Assembly (NCBI GenBank): GCA_938009235.1 | Contig: CALLIK010000007.1 | Coordinates: 1-64,000 of the forward strand | Direction of reading: 5' to 3' | Length of the DNA: 64,000 nucleotides | From: an uncultured Caulobacterales bacterium | Lineage (GTDB): Bacteria; Pseudomonadota; Alphaproteobacteria; Caulobacterales; Maricaulaceae | Part shown: one piece after another, positions 8,249-16,623 of the stretch | How positions within the stretch are numbered: the stretch's first letter is position 1 | Layout of the letters: the number at the start of each line of letters is the position of its first letter | Position numbers and translations under genes: made by a program | The notes under the pieces: generated by a model | What the model saw: only the letters and a program-made list of their open reading frames with translations | Database searches by the model: none | What the model was told of the DNA's origin: nothing

Positions 8249-8892
8249 TGCCTCAGCTTGCGGCGCAGACGCGCCTTGTCATATTTGATTGCGATGGCGT
8301 GTTGGTGGACAGCGAGCTTATCGCGAACGCCGTCATGGCCGAGGCCTTGAGCGTGCAAGGCTGGTCGATGAGTGCAGAGGAGTCTGTCGCGCGGTTTAAA
8401 GGCGGACATATGCACCAAGTGCATGATGCGCTTGAAGCCCATTTAGGACGGACCGCATCGCGGGATTGGATCACAGATTTCGACCAAGCCTGTCTCGACA
8501 CCCTCACCCAAGTGAAAGCCATAGACGGTATTTTAGATTTAGTTAAACGTGTGCAATCTGCGGGTTTAGGTATCTGCGTCGCCTCGCAAGGCCCACATGA
8601 AAAAATGGCTGTGACTCTAAAGGCTGCTGGACTGGCGCATAAATTTACAGACCGTATTTTTTCATCACGCGATGTGGCGCGGCCCAAACCTGCGCCAAAT
8701 TTATTTCTCCACGCCGCGCAAAGCTGCGGCGTAGCGCCCGAAGACTGCGCCGTCATTGAAGATAGCGTGACAGGCGTAGCCGCTGCGAGAGCCGCAGGCA
8801 TGACCGTGTTTTATTTAAATGCCGAAGGCGAGAGCCTTGAAGGGGCGACAACCATTCTTCACCCGTCTGAGCTAAATGTATTGGGCGCTTAG
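8248..8892 (+). CDS. HAD-superfamily hydrolase, phosphoglycolate phosphatase/beta-PGM type
   Basis: A 214-residue HAD subfamily I phosphatase. Motif I is VIFDCDGVLVDSE (nucleophile and acid Asp), motif II is the Ser of CVASQGP, motif III the Lys of RPKPAP, and motif IV IEDSVTGVAAA. The insert between motifs I and II is the helical C1 cap. The start is the ATG in TAATG, overlapping the stop of the esterase frame by one base, which implies translational coupling. The specific sugar phosphate or glycolate phosphate cannot be deduced. Its stop overlaps the end of the convergent nitrilase gene by four bases. Confidence 0.9.
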   Translation: MPQLAAQTRLVIFDCDGVLVDSELIANAVMAEALSVQGWSMSAEESVARFKGGHMHQVHDALEAHLGRTASRDWITDFDQACLDTLTQVKAIDGILDLVKRVQSAGLGICVASQGPHEKMAVTLKAAGLAHKFTDRIFSSRDVARPKPAPNLFLHAAQSCGVAPEDCAVIEDSVTGVAAARAAGMTVFYLNAEGESLEGATTILHPSELNVLGA

Positions 8893-9839
8893 TCTTTAAA
8901 AACTGTCGTCGTTTGACGACGACGGTTCACGGTCAGCTGTGTCACATCAGGGCGAGAGTAATGTCCTGCAGGGTCAAAATTCTGCCGCTCGCGTCTGACG
9001 AACGCTGGGTCTAACTCGCAAAACCTAATCCCTGTTTCGCCGACCAAAGGCTCAAGCACCCAACTACCATCAGGGGCCGCAACGCAAGATCCGCCATTCG
9101 CAGGCATATCGCCGAGAGATGCGCGGATTTCATCTGCAAAAGGTGTATCATCCCGCACATCTTGCGGGCGCATAATCGCCGAGACTGAAACACAATAACT
9201 GCGGCCTTCTTTTGCCAAGACTGGCGTTAAGTCGCGTGTGTTCCTCTCGCTCCCAGGCCAGCCCATGACATGTAAATCTTCGCCTTGCCCATAGAGCGCC
9301 GCGCGCGTGAGCGGCATCCAATTTTCCCAACAGTTCAATCCGCCAACGGTGAACGCACCAAGGCGGTGCGTAACCAAGCCATGCCCATCACCCGGACTCC
9401 AGACTAAGCGTTCTTCATAGGTCGGTTGAAGTTTACGGTGAACAGATTGCACCGTCCCCGTCGCGTCGATGTAAACATAAGAACAATAAAGAGAATGCCC
9501 TGTTCGGTCGCGCGGACGTTCAATAACACCCAAATAGCACGCCATATTCGCGGCCTTTAATGCGGCGCAAACATCGTCCAAATGCCCATCTTCAAGTGTA
9601 ACGGCTTGATCTGAGTAATGCGCGAAAATAGCTTTTTGTTTCGCATTGTCAAAATTCGCGCCGCCTGTTCCGTCTAGCCAAAATGGATAACCCGGAACGA
9701 AGCTCTCAGAAAAGACAATCAGGTTTGCCTGCGAGGCAGCGGCCGTTTCGATCGTTGCAATAACCTGCGCCAAACCATCTTTACGTGACAGCCAGACAGG
9801 AGCGAGTTGCGGGAGGGCGAGTTTTAAAATATGTGTCAT
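8889..9839 (-). CDS. Nitrilase-branch carbon-nitrogen hydrolase
   Basis: A 316-residue enzyme of the nitrilase superfamily. The catalytic triad is visible: Glu45 in FSESFVPGYP, Lys136 in HRKLQPTYEERLVW, and Cys170 in GGLNCWENWMP. The motifs around Lys and Cys are those of true nitrilases and cyanide-active relatives rather than amidases or NIT-like omega-amidases, so hydrolysis of an organic nitrile to the acid is likely. Length is a little under the usual 330-350. It overlaps the HAD gene tail to tail. Confidence 0.9.
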   Translation of the reverse strand: MTHILKLALPQLAPVWLSRKDGLAQVIATIETAAASQANLIVFSESFVPGYPFWLDGTGGANFDNAKQKAIFAHYSDQAVTLEDGHLDDVCAALKAANMACYLGVIERPRDRTGHSLYCSYVYIDATGTVQSVHRKLQPTYEERLVWSPGDGHGLVTHRLGAFTVGGLNCWENWMPLTRAALYGQGEDLHVMGWPGSERNTRDLTPVLAKEGRSYCVSVSAIMRPQDVRDDTPFADEIRASLGDMPANGGSCVAAPDGSWVLEPLVGETGIRFCELDPAFVRRERQNFDPAGHYSRPDVTQLTVNRRRQTTTVFKD

Positions 9840-9893
9840 GTCATTTCCTAACCCGCATTTGCGCGCATCACTAGTTAAACCACACGGCTCACT

Positions 9894-10199
9894 TCAATCA
9901 CACTTCTGTAAAGTTTGAGGCCGAAGACTGGCGACACGTTCAAGCTCGCCTTCGACCTCCATGTTCAACTTCACAGTTGTAACATGCCACCCAACAGAAC
10001 CAAGTTTGGCTAATTCATTCGTAGACAAATAACCGCGCACAGACTCGGTTAAATCTTTAAAACGAACACGTCCCGTTTCGCTCTCGTCGAGTGTGTTTAA
10101 AATTGCGCGGCGCACAGACTTATACTTCCACGTTGGAATATTTACGTGTCCTTCACGGCCCTGCGTTGGCGTGCGGCACGCCACTCGTTCCTCATCCAT
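9894..10199 (-). CDS. DUF6958-like small protein
   Basis: About 101 residues from the ATG at 10199; the frame is open somewhat further upstream. The body (KYKSVRRAILNTLD, then FKDLTESVRGYLS, then GWHVTTVKLNMEVEGELERV) looks like a winged-helix fold and matches my recollection of the DUF6958 family, small proteins of unknown function. It lies alone between the nitrilase gene and a divergent lipoprotein gene. Family assignment is moderate. Confidence 0.6.
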   Translation of the reverse strand: MDEERVACRTPTQGREGHVNIPTWKYKSVRRAILNTLDESETGRVRFKDLTESVRGYLSTNELAKLGSVGWHVTTVKLNMEVEGELERVASLRPQTLQKCD

Positions 10200-10339
10200 C
10201 TGTCGTTCCCCCAAGTTATATACACCCCTAACGCGAGTTAAGTGAAACACAAAATTTAAGCTATAAATTTTAGCCCTAAATCAAGTGAAAAACGTGAATT
10301 CCACTTTGCCGTAAGACCTTGGGCTGTTACGTGGTGAGC

Positions 10340-10852
10340 ATGCAAAACTCATCATCACATCGTCCATTTTTCTTAACATCACGATTGGCTCTGCTCGCCA
10401 GCGCCGTACTCCTGACGGCCTGCGGCGGCGACATGCCAGTGGAAAAGGCCATCATAGGGGTTTGGGTTCAGGACACGCCCGTATCCATGTCGGCTGATCA
10501 GCTACAGACAACGACGTCTGACACAGTTTTACGCTTAAAGAAGACTGGCGAAACGCAGCTCTCTCGAGTTTTGAAATTACAAGCTAATGGCCTCCCACCT
10601 GAAGGCATAGACTTAGACATTGATCTGAGCGGGACATGGGAACAGAATGGCGACAAGCTTATTCAAACTGCAGACACCGTTATTATCCTGCCACGCACAG
10701 CTACCCCGCTGGCCTCGAAATGGGCAGATCAATTACAAAAACAAGCCGAAGGTGCCGCGCCCTCAATCAAAATTATTCTGGCCGCAGACAAGCAACAGCT
10801 CATTTTACAAGATACTGTCTCTGGCGCGACTGACATATATATACGAAAATAA
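10340..10852 (+). CDS. Putative lipoprotein, unknown function
   Basis: About 170 residues from ATG 10340. The N-terminus has a basic region, a hydrophobic stretch and lipobox LTAC followed by GGD, so it is probably lipidated and exported. The rest has the look of a small beta-rich domain (GVWVQD, LSGTWEQNGDKLIQ), like lipocalin-type or META-like envelope proteins in which W and G start strands. No family recognised. It is followed by the methyltransferase gene after 60 bp and may be co-transcribed with it. Confidence 0.7.
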   Translation: MQNSSSHRPFFLTSRLALLASAVLLTACGGDMPVEKAIIGVWVQDTPVSMSADQLQTTTSDTVLRLKKTGETQLSRVLKLQANGLPPEGIDLDIDLSGTWEQNGDKLIQTADTVIILPRTATPLASKWADQLQKQAEGAAPSIKIILAADKQQLILQDTVSGATDIYIRK

Positions 10853-10912
10853 AAGAGACCTAAGTTAGGGTCTTAACAGGCGACATCATAGTCAAACTTG
10901 AAAAGCGATAAT

Positions 10913-11524
10913 ATGGGACTCTATAGCCGACATATTCTGCCTCGTTGTTTGGACATGGCCTGCGGTATCGGACCTATTGATAAACAACGCGCAAAAATTG
11001 TCCCTCTCGCCAAGGGTCAGGTCGTAGAAATCGGCATTGGCTCAGGATTAAATTTGGCGCATTACGATTCAGCGCGTATCAGTGGAGTCATTGGCGTAGA
11101 TCCCGATGACCATATATGGGCGCTAAGCTCCGAACGTCGAGCCGCTGTAGACTTCCCCGTAGAACGTATTGGCCTATCTGGCGAAGCTATAACACTCGAC
11201 GATAATTGTGCAGATACGGTGGTTGTCACCTATAGCCTCTGCACCATTCCCGACCCCGTTGCGGCTCTGAAGGAAATGCGGCGCGTGTTACGGCCCGACG
11301 GCGAAATCCTTTTTTGTGAACACGGAAAAGCCGTAGACCCCAAAGTCTCAAAATGGCAAAATCGAATTGACCCTGTCTGGAAAAAACTGTCAGGAGGCTG
11401 CCATACAGGACGCGATATTCCCGCTCTATTTGATCAAGCAGGTCTTGAAATTCTGGATTTAAATGAGCGCTACATTCCAGGACCAAAGATTTTGGGGTAT
11501 AATTACTGGGGACGCGCGCGCTAA
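10913..11524 (+). CDS. Class I SAM-dependent methyltransferase
   Basis: About 203 residues. The SAM-binding motif I is VVEIGIGSGLNL, motif II-like acid is in GVIGVDPDD, and the post-motif segment VVTYSLCTIPDP and RRVLRPDGEILFCEHG fit the Methyltransf_11 family. The start at ATG 10913 (MGLYSRHILPRCLD) matches related proteins; ATG 10898 is an alternative. The closing GYNYWGRAR is typical of a subgroup that resembles phospholipid or quinone methyltransferases. Substrate unknown. Confidence 0.85.
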   Translation: MGLYSRHILPRCLDMACGIGPIDKQRAKIVPLAKGQVVEIGIGSGLNLAHYDSARISGVIGVDPDDHIWALSSERRAAVDFPVERIGLSGEAITLDDNCADTVVVTYSLCTIPDPVAALKEMRRVLRPDGEILFCEHGKAVDPKVSKWQNRIDPVWKKLSGGCHTGRDIPALFDQAGLEILDLNERYIPGPKILGYNYWGRAR

Positions 11525-11646
11525 TTTTCAACTCTGCGCTCTTTACGGTCTGTTTTGTAGTTAGCCTTGCTTGTAGTGCAAAAGAATGATGCATACGCAA
11601 CATAAAAACACTATAAAACGTGCATTTACAACATAAAGAGTGCAAT

Positions 11647-11868
11647 ATGCCAAATACTGACACCTATGAAGGCCGAATCGCGGCTATTCTAAAGGGCGAA
11701 ATCAAAAGGGCAGGCCATACTTACGCCAGTCTAACGGAAAAACTGAATGAGATAGGGGTAGAAGAAAAAGAAGCCAACGTTCGCAACAAGATTGGACGCG
11801 GCAAGTTTAGCGCGGCGTTTATGATGCAATGCCTAGAAGCTATTGGAGTCCGCGACTTAAGGCTGTAA
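11647..11868 (+). CDS. DUF6471 domain protein
   Basis: A 73-residue protein with the pattern LKGEIKRAGHTYASLTEKLN, then NVRNKIGRGKFSAAFMMQCLEAIG, which is the DUF6471 family. This looks like a compact HTH/Cro-like DNA-binding fold. AAAGAG lies upstream of the ATG at 11647. It is nine bases ahead of the two-TM protein gene, so they form a two-gene unit. The DUF6471 family is often on accessory DNA; a regulatory role is inferred, not known. Confidence 0.78.
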   Translation: MPNTDTYEGRIAAILKGEIKRAGHTYASLTEKLNEIGVEEKEANVRNKIGRGKFSAAFMMQCLEAIGVRDLRL

Positions 11869-11877
11869 CGTTATTGC

Positions 11878-12765
11878 ATGAGAGGTTTCTTGATATTTGC
11901 CGCAGTATCGTTCTTGCTGCTCTTTGCTTTCGGTTACACCCCAAGCAGATACCATCAGCAGGCCGAGTGCGCAAAAGTAAGCCAAGCCGATGTACTCGAT
12001 GCGGGCGTTCTTGCCTCTAGTGACCAAGGCTCCGTAGAGGCTAATCAGAAGGCCACAAAGGAATATCAAGATAAACGCGATTTTTCCACGGCCTGTAGTG
12101 ATCTAGCAGCTCAATGGAACGTTGCTGACATTACTCGAAGAGCGTTTTGGATTGGCCTCATTGGAATGGGCTTTTTGGCCATGACTTTGAAATATACTAG
12201 AGACGCCTCTGATGCCGCCCGCGAAACCCTTAATGTAGCTCAAGACACCCTTGACGCTGCTGAAAAAAACAGCAGGCGGAGCCTCAGAGCCTATCTGGGT
12301 GTTCAGAATGTCATTATAATGGGCAAGGCTTCTCACCCTAGCAATACTAATGACACCTTCATTAAATTCGATATTGTCAACTCTGGTCAAACCCCCGCTT
12401 ATGACGTGACTGTCACCATTAACGCAATTGGGATTAAAGCTGACGGTCTCAGGATTGAGAAGCTGTGCGAAAAAGGCCCTGTTTCCTGTGAGGGTTTTGC
12501 CCAAATCCACAAAGGCATCCCTGCCAAGGCGGAATACGAAGGGAGCGGTATCGAATTCGAAAAAATGATAAGGGAGGGCAGATTTGTAACCCCTGCGACA
12601 GTAGAGATTTTCATCACTGTTCGGTATTTCGACACGTTTTCTGTCGCTTTGAGAGATGGGGCTGTGAAGTTCACCGACACCTTCCCCTTTGCGCAACACC
12701 TGCCCACTGTAGGCAGTGAGATGTGGCCGATACAGCTCACCCAAAATAACAAGCAAATAACATAA
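11878..12765 (+). CDS. Two-TM membrane protein with a beta-sandwich-like C-terminal domain
   Basis: A 295-residue protein. Hydrophobic segments at about 3-20 and 88-105 bracket a region of about 65 residues likely outside the cytoplasm. Next is a helical coiled-coil-like stretch (about 107-140, rich in DAAR/ETL/DAA), then a domain with beta character beginning RAYLGVQNV and containing the phrase VNSGQTPAYDVTVTI, which is common in many uncharacterised membrane proteins of accessory regions. No catalytic motif is visible. Being linked to the DUF6471 gene and more AT-rich than the neighbours, it is probably acquired cargo. Function not assignable. Confidence 0.72.
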   Translation: MRGFLIFAAVSFLLLFAFGYTPSRYHQQAECAKVSQADVLDAGVLASSDQGSVEANQKATKEYQDKRDFSTACSDLAAQWNVADITRRAFWIGLIGMGFLAMTLKYTRDASDAARETLNVAQDTLDAAEKNSRRSLRAYLGVQNVIIMGKASHPSNTNDTFIKFDIVNSGQTPAYDVTVTINAIGIKADGLRIEKLCEKGPVSCEGFAQIHKGIPAKAEYEGSGIEFEKMIREGRFVTPATVEIFITVRYFDTFSVALRDGAVKFTDTFPFAQHLPTVGSEMWPIQLTQNNKQIT

Positions 12766-12776
12766 TTTTTTCAACA

Positions 12777-12947
12777 TCACGCACCACCTTTCGGTGCGCC
12801 GTCTGCAAGCGACATCCACCACAGGTGCGGTTCCCCGCCGAATTGGTTGATAGAGGTCAGCACGTTAGCCGCCTCGGTTTCAGAATACCCAAGCTCTAGG
12901 ATTTGCGCCCGTGTCGGGTAGCTTCGTCTGAATGCATACTTATGCAT
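12777..12947 (-). CDS. Small 56-residue ORF, unknown
   Basis: Below the usual length cut-off but protein-like: it opens MHKYAFRRSYPTRAQ and continues ILELGYSETEAANVLTSI, ending with Gly/Pro-rich residues. The first part resembles a small HTH or UBA-like helical fold. A perfect inverted repeat AATGCAT-N4-ATGCATT (12931-12948) overlaps its start. It lies downstream of, and on the same strand as, the acyl-CoA operon terminator, and convergent to the two-TM gene. The ribosome site is weak. Could be a genuine small protein or a gene remnant. Confidence 0.42.
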   Translation of the reverse strand: MHKYAFRRSYPTRAQILELGYSETEAANVLTSINQFGGEPHLWWMSLADGAPKGGA

Positions 12948-13030
12948 TATGTTTCTTCACATTTGAGGCCTTGCGCGGCATCTGCACCTTTGGTGCGTTT
13001 GCTACATAAGTCCTTAATTGTGAGCGAAAG

Positions 13031-13065
13031 ACCGAAACAAATCGCGGGGCGCATTCTGTTTCGGT
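13031..13065 (-). terminator. Hairpin after the acyl-CoA operon
   Basis: Perfect 9-bp arms ACCGAAACA (13031-13039) and TGTTTCGGT (13057-13065), 12 bases beyond the crotonase stop codon. The following bases CTTTCGC are only weakly U-rich, so termination may be partial. Confidence 0.5.
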
Positions 13066-13076
13066 CCTAGCTTATT

Positions 13077-13919
13077 TTAGGCCTTATGATTGGTTTTAAT
13101 CAGCGGTAAGTTCTTAAACTCACCTGACCGCTTTTGTTTCCCTGCCATCATCGCTTCCATCATTTCTGTCGGGATCAACATCGACATATTCCAAACCGCA
13201 ATATTATCGAGCGCGTCCGCCGTTGTGTGGTCACGTGAATAGGTGATCGCGCGTTTACAGCCATAGACGGCCAAAGGCGGCTTTGAGGCAATCTCTCGGG
13301 CCGTCTCCATAACGGCGCTGAGCAGGGCTTCATGGTCAGCATAGACCTCATTAAACAGGCCTCGCGCTTTACATTCCTGCGCGCCCATTTTGCGGCCCGT
13401 ATAAGCCAACTCACGGACAATACCCTCTGGCATATGATTGAGAATACGCGGGAACGTTCCAACGTCAGCTGTCATGCCAACATTGATTTCATAGATCGTG
13501 ATGAAACTATCCTCAGTCCCATAGCGCATATCTGACGCCGTAATCAGATCAACGCCGCCGCCGTAGCAGCCGCCTTGAATGGCCGCGAGGACAGGAATGC
13601 GGCAGTCTTCCAACGCAGAGAGCGAGTCCTGCAGGCGCTTCACATTTTGATAGAAATACGCGCCATATTGCGGGTCGTTCTTATCGCCCGGTCCCGCAAT
13701 ATCAGTCTGGAACATGCCGATATCGATACCTGCACAAAAGACAGGGCCTGTTGACGACAAGACGATCACGCGGGCTTTTGAGTTTTCGTCAATATCGCGC
13801 ACGATCTGCGGCAGCTCTGTCCAGAACTCAGCGATCATTGCATTGCGCTTTTCGGGGCGGTTCATTTTCAGATGCGCTACGCCGTCAGCGATTTCGACAT
13901 CAAAACAAGTATAAGACAT
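13077..13919 (-). CDS. Crotonase-family enoyl-CoA hydratase/dienoyl-CoA isomerase
   Basis: A 280-residue crotonase. Oxyanion-hole segments are CAGIDIGMF (about 62-70) and IQGGCYGGGVDLITASD (about 115-130); the acid region ITIYEINVGMTADVGTFPRI resembles delta(3,5)-delta(2,4)-dienoyl-CoA isomerase (ECH1) more than a classical hydratase. It is the last gene of a four-gene minus-strand operon (16367 to 13077) with two oxidoreductase-like proteins and a DUF1330 protein. The operon probably works on acyl-CoA or branched/terpenoid intermediates; this is inferred. Confidence 0.88.
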   Translation of the reverse strand: MSYTCFDVEIADGVAHLKMNRPEKRNAMIAEFWTELPQIVRDIDENSKARVIVLSSTGPVFCAGIDIGMFQTDIAGPGDKNDPQYGAYFYQNVKRLQDSLSALEDCRIPVLAAIQGGCYGGGVDLITASDMRYGTEDSFITIYEINVGMTADVGTFPRILNHMPEGIVRELAYTGRKMGAQECKARGLFNEVYADHEALLSAVMETAREIASKPPLAVYGCKRAITYSRDHTTADALDNIAVWNMSMLIPTEMMEAMMAGKQKRSGEFKNLPLIKTNHKA

Positions 13920-13930
13920 ATGCGTCCCCT

Positions 13931-15019
13931 TTATAACGTAAAGAGATAGCCCTTATCGGGACCACTCTGCCCATTCAGAAGGGCTTTGTAATTTTCTAAT
14001 ACGGCTTCCATACCCTCAGCTTTTTCAACCGTGAGCCAATCTTTGGCGCTCTCGAGGAATGGCATCCAACGCGTTCCAAGATTTTCAGCAAACCCAGCTT
14101 GGCCCCAATCTCCAATCCGCTGCTTGGCGCGGTCTGGCGCAAAGAAAAAGGCGGTTGGCGTCGCGGTGCGTTTTGGCGGAGCCTTTGCAGCCTCTTGCCA
14201 ATGCGAAATACCTACGCGGCAGATATAGGTCAGGTTCTCTTCGAAGTGGTCTTCTATCGTGCGGATAACGCCCATATTGCCTGACATATCGACAACCACA
14301 GTTTTAATATCTGGGTTCATATCTGTGATCGTATCATAGGTGAAAACGCGGTCGTAAAATTCAGTTCCCTCAACGAAGTCTTTGTTGCCTTCGGAGGTCA
14401 GGCCCACGACTGGGAGCGCGCCTCTGGCTTTCAAACAATAGGCCGTTCCGAGAGCTGTCTTTGATGAGGCAGATAGCAGGAGCACCTGCTCAGCGCCGAA
14501 AAAAGACTCGTCATCTAAAAAGTCATCAATCAAAAAACTCGTCGTAAAGAGAGGCCGCAACACAGGCTGTAAATCAACATGCGCGCCATAGCTCGGATCG
14601 GCGTCCGTGAAACTATAGCTGCTGTAAAGGCCGTGTAAGCCAGACCTATGTTCCGCAATATCCGTGAACCCATGCGCAGACAAACGACCGGGCTGCATGT
14701 CCATAGATTTCGCGATGGGGAAAAATCCGTACATCTTTGCGCCCGCTTCAATCCCAGGGAAACGTGACTCTCGCACAATCCCATATCCCCAAACAGGCAT
14801 GCGGCCCTGAGTCTTATCTTGGGTCAAATCATAGGCGGTTGGGTTGAACACGGACCAATATCCAATTTGGTCACCCGTCACCATATACGTCACATTATTC
14901 GCTGTTAGCGCAAAGGGACCAATGTCGACACGAATTTGGCCGTCGGCTAAATCGCCTTCATCATAATTGACGACAGCCACATCTGCGAAATCAGTTTTGT
15001 TGACGAGTAAAGTTTGCAT
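13931..15019 (-). CDS. DUF2855 family protein, MDR-like
   Basis: A 362-residue protein of the DUF2855 family. The overall plan is that of a quinone-oxidoreductase/alcohol-dehydrogenase-like fold: an N-terminal beta domain with PVWGYGIV, and a Rossmann-like half with VLLLSASSKTALGTAYCLK. Classical zinc ligands of ADHs are not evident. The start at 15019 is preferred because AAGAG lies upstream; the frame runs 12 codons further. Substrate unknown. It lies between the DUF1330 and crotonase genes, so a role in the same lipid or CoA pathway is probable. Confidence 0.85.
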   Translation of the reverse strand: MQTLLVNKTDFADVAVVNYDEGDLADGQIRVDIGPFALTANNVTYMVTGDQIGYWSVFNPTAYDLTQDKTQGRMPVWGYGIVRESRFPGIEAGAKMYGFFPIAKSMDMQPGRLSAHGFTDIAEHRSGLHGLYSSYSFTDADPSYGAHVDLQPVLRPLFTTSFLIDDFLDDESFFGAEQVLLLSASSKTALGTAYCLKARGALPVVGLTSEGNKDFVEGTEFYDRVFTYDTITDMNPDIKTVVVDMSGNMGVIRTIEDHFEENLTYICRVGISHWQEAAKAPPKRTATPTAFFFAPDRAKQRIGDWGQAGFAENLGTRWMPFLESAKDWLTVEKAEGMEAVLENYKALLNGQSGPDKGYLFTL

Positions 15020-15063
15020 ATCGGTTTTCTCTTGTTTCAAGACGCGTTTAATCAAATTCTAAA

Positions 15064-15486
15064 TTAGGCAAACATATTACCACTATCGCAGGCGATCAGC
15101 AGTTGACCTTCAAGGCCCGCTTTTCGGTGCTTATGTATCTTCCGATAATCATCGGAGCTGACAGTTTCAAACATGGTCTTCGCATCGGGGTAACGGAAAA
15201 TCGCAACAGAGTCCCATTCACCCTCGCCTTGACCAATCAACCACGTGCCCATTTTTCCGCCAAAGACAGAATGTGCGCCATCGATATTTTTTGAGGCTAC
15301 AAGCTTCGCAAAGGCCTCGCCATATCGCGCATAGGCCGCCGTGCCAGATATATCTTCGCCGTCCTTATAAGTGGCCTTCGCTTTGAACTTTAAAAGGTTC
15401 AACATATAAACAGGCTGTCCCTCTGGGTGCTGCGCGAGGAAGGCTTTCACCTGCTCAGGTAGGGGATCAATCGCAAGCTCGCTCAT
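15064..15486 (-). CDS. DUF1330 domain protein
   Basis: A 140-residue protein of the DUF1330 family, a dimeric alpha/beta-barrel fold of the ABM type. Visible family features are YMLNLLKFK, the Gly/Trp-containing WLIGQGEGEWDSVAIFRYP and the C-terminal helix KIHKHRKAGLEGQLLIAC. Its start overlaps the stop of the upstream SDR gene (ATGA, 15483-15486), so the two are translationally coupled. No catalytic role is established for the family. Confidence 0.85.
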   Translation of the reverse strand: MSELAIDPLPEQVKAFLAQHPEGQPVYMLNLLKFKAKATYKDGEDISGTAAYARYGEAFAKLVASKNIDGAHSVFGGKMGTWLIGQGEGEWDSVAIFRYPDAKTMFETVSSDDYRKIHKHRKAGLEGQLLIACDSGNMFA

Positions 15487-16367
15487 TTTGAATCCTCATA
15501 CCCAGGGTTTTGGATGATATTAGATTTTGATCGTGCGAGCCACTCTTGCGGTACAAAAAAGTCTGCGACCAAAGGCCCGTCATAGCCAGCGTGTTGATAT
15601 TGCGCAAAATCGGTTTCGCCATTTTCCGCCAGAATAAATTCATCAATCACGAATTGACCCGTGAAACTTTTCGCATCCTTAGTGAGGACAGCATAGGCCG
15701 CGTCCGCCATGATCGCGGGCGTGCGGCTCATCTTAGCCATGCTATCGCCACCGAGCACATTGCGCACCGCCGCCGTATCAATGGACGTCATAGGCCAGAG
15801 AGAGTTTACTGCGACCTTACCGCGAAACTCTGCCGCCATACCCAAGGTGCACATCGACATGCCGTATTTCGCCATCGTGTAGGCCGTATGATGTTTGAAC
15901 CATTTAGGGTTCATATCCAACGGTGGCGCAATCGACATAATGTGAGGGTTATCCGCCTTCAATAAATGCGGCAAACACGTCTGACTCACGAGATAGGTCC
16001 CGCGCGCGTTCACACCATTCATAAGGTCATAGCGTTTCATCGGCGTTGCCAAAGTCGGTGTCAGAGAAATGGCCGAGGCATTATTGATACAAATGTCGAT
16101 ACCGCCGAAACGCGCAACAGCGGCATCAACCGCAGCTTTGACCGCAGCTTCTTCGCGGATGTCGCACACGACGCCAAGGGCTTTACCGCCTGCCCCTTCA
16201 ATCTCAGCCGCTGCCGTGTGGATCGTGCCTGCGAGTTTAGGGTGAGGTTTATCCGTCTTAGCGGCGATGACAACATTGGCGCCATCTTGCGCGCATCGTT
16301 TCGCGATAGCCAAGCCAATCCCGCGAGATCCGCCTGACATAAATATCGTCTTACCGCTTAAACTCAT
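15483..16367 (-). CDS. SDR-family oxidoreductase, HSDL2-like
   Basis: A 294-residue short-chain dehydrogenase resembling the hydroxysteroid-dehydrogenase-like 2 / citronellol-type group. Cofactor motif is GGSRGIG (12-18), NNAS replaces the usual NNAG, and the active-site Tyr/Lys are in YTMAKYGMS. The C-terminal extension with the WLARSKSN stretch fits the HSDL2 group. First gene of the operon that also holds DUF1330, DUF2855 and crotonase genes. Confidence 0.88.
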   Translation of the reverse strand: MSLSGKTIFMSGGSRGIGLAIAKRCAQDGANVVIAAKTDKPHPKLAGTIHTAAAEIEGAGGKALGVVCDIREEAAVKAAVDAAVARFGGIDICINNASAISLTPTLATPMKRYDLMNGVNARGTYLVSQTCLPHLLKADNPHIMSIAPPLDMNPKWFKHHTAYTMAKYGMSMCTLGMAAEFRGKVAVNSLWPMTSIDTAAVRNVLGGDSMAKMSRTPAIMADAAYAVLTKDAKSFTGQFVIDEFILAENGETDFAQYQHAGYDGPLVADFFVPQEWLARSKSNIIQNPGYEDSK

Positions 16368-16527
16368 GGTGCCTCCAAATTGTATGCGTATTCATTTTCC
16401 ACACTTGTTTAGTCTGGTGAATTACACGCGGCAAGCCATGTCCTGTGCAGGGTTAGCCATGTTATCTTGCATGAATAGCCTCTTAGAAAACGGGCTAAAA
16501 ATTCGATTCGGATCAGAGATAAGTTTT

Positions 16528-16561
16528 ACAAAAGGTTAAAACGAAACTTACCCTATATTAA
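16528..16561 (+). promoter_or_regulatory. Duplicated promoter block, copy 1
   Basis: ACAAAAGGTTAA (16528-16539) and TTACCCTATATTAA (16548-16561) recur with the same 8-bp spacing before the paralogous gene (17542-17553 and 17562-17575). The block ends about 60 bp upstream of each ATG. It probably contains the promoter or an activator site shared by both genes. Confidence 0.55.
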
Positions 16562-16623
16562 ATATAAACAGATATAAGTGCCTCTTACGCGATCTTCATT
16601 ATTGTGAAATTTGGGACTAAATC

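Noticed and set aside
12947-13054. A 35-residue minus-strand ORF ending in TAATG before the 56-residue ORF
   Set aside because: It overlaps the hairpin that probably ends the acyl-CoA operon and has no recognisable motif, so coding is doubtful.
15546-16337. Long plus-strand frames opposite the HSDL2-like gene
   Set aside because: Antisense of a well-supported SDR gene; composition is His/Arg-rich noise.
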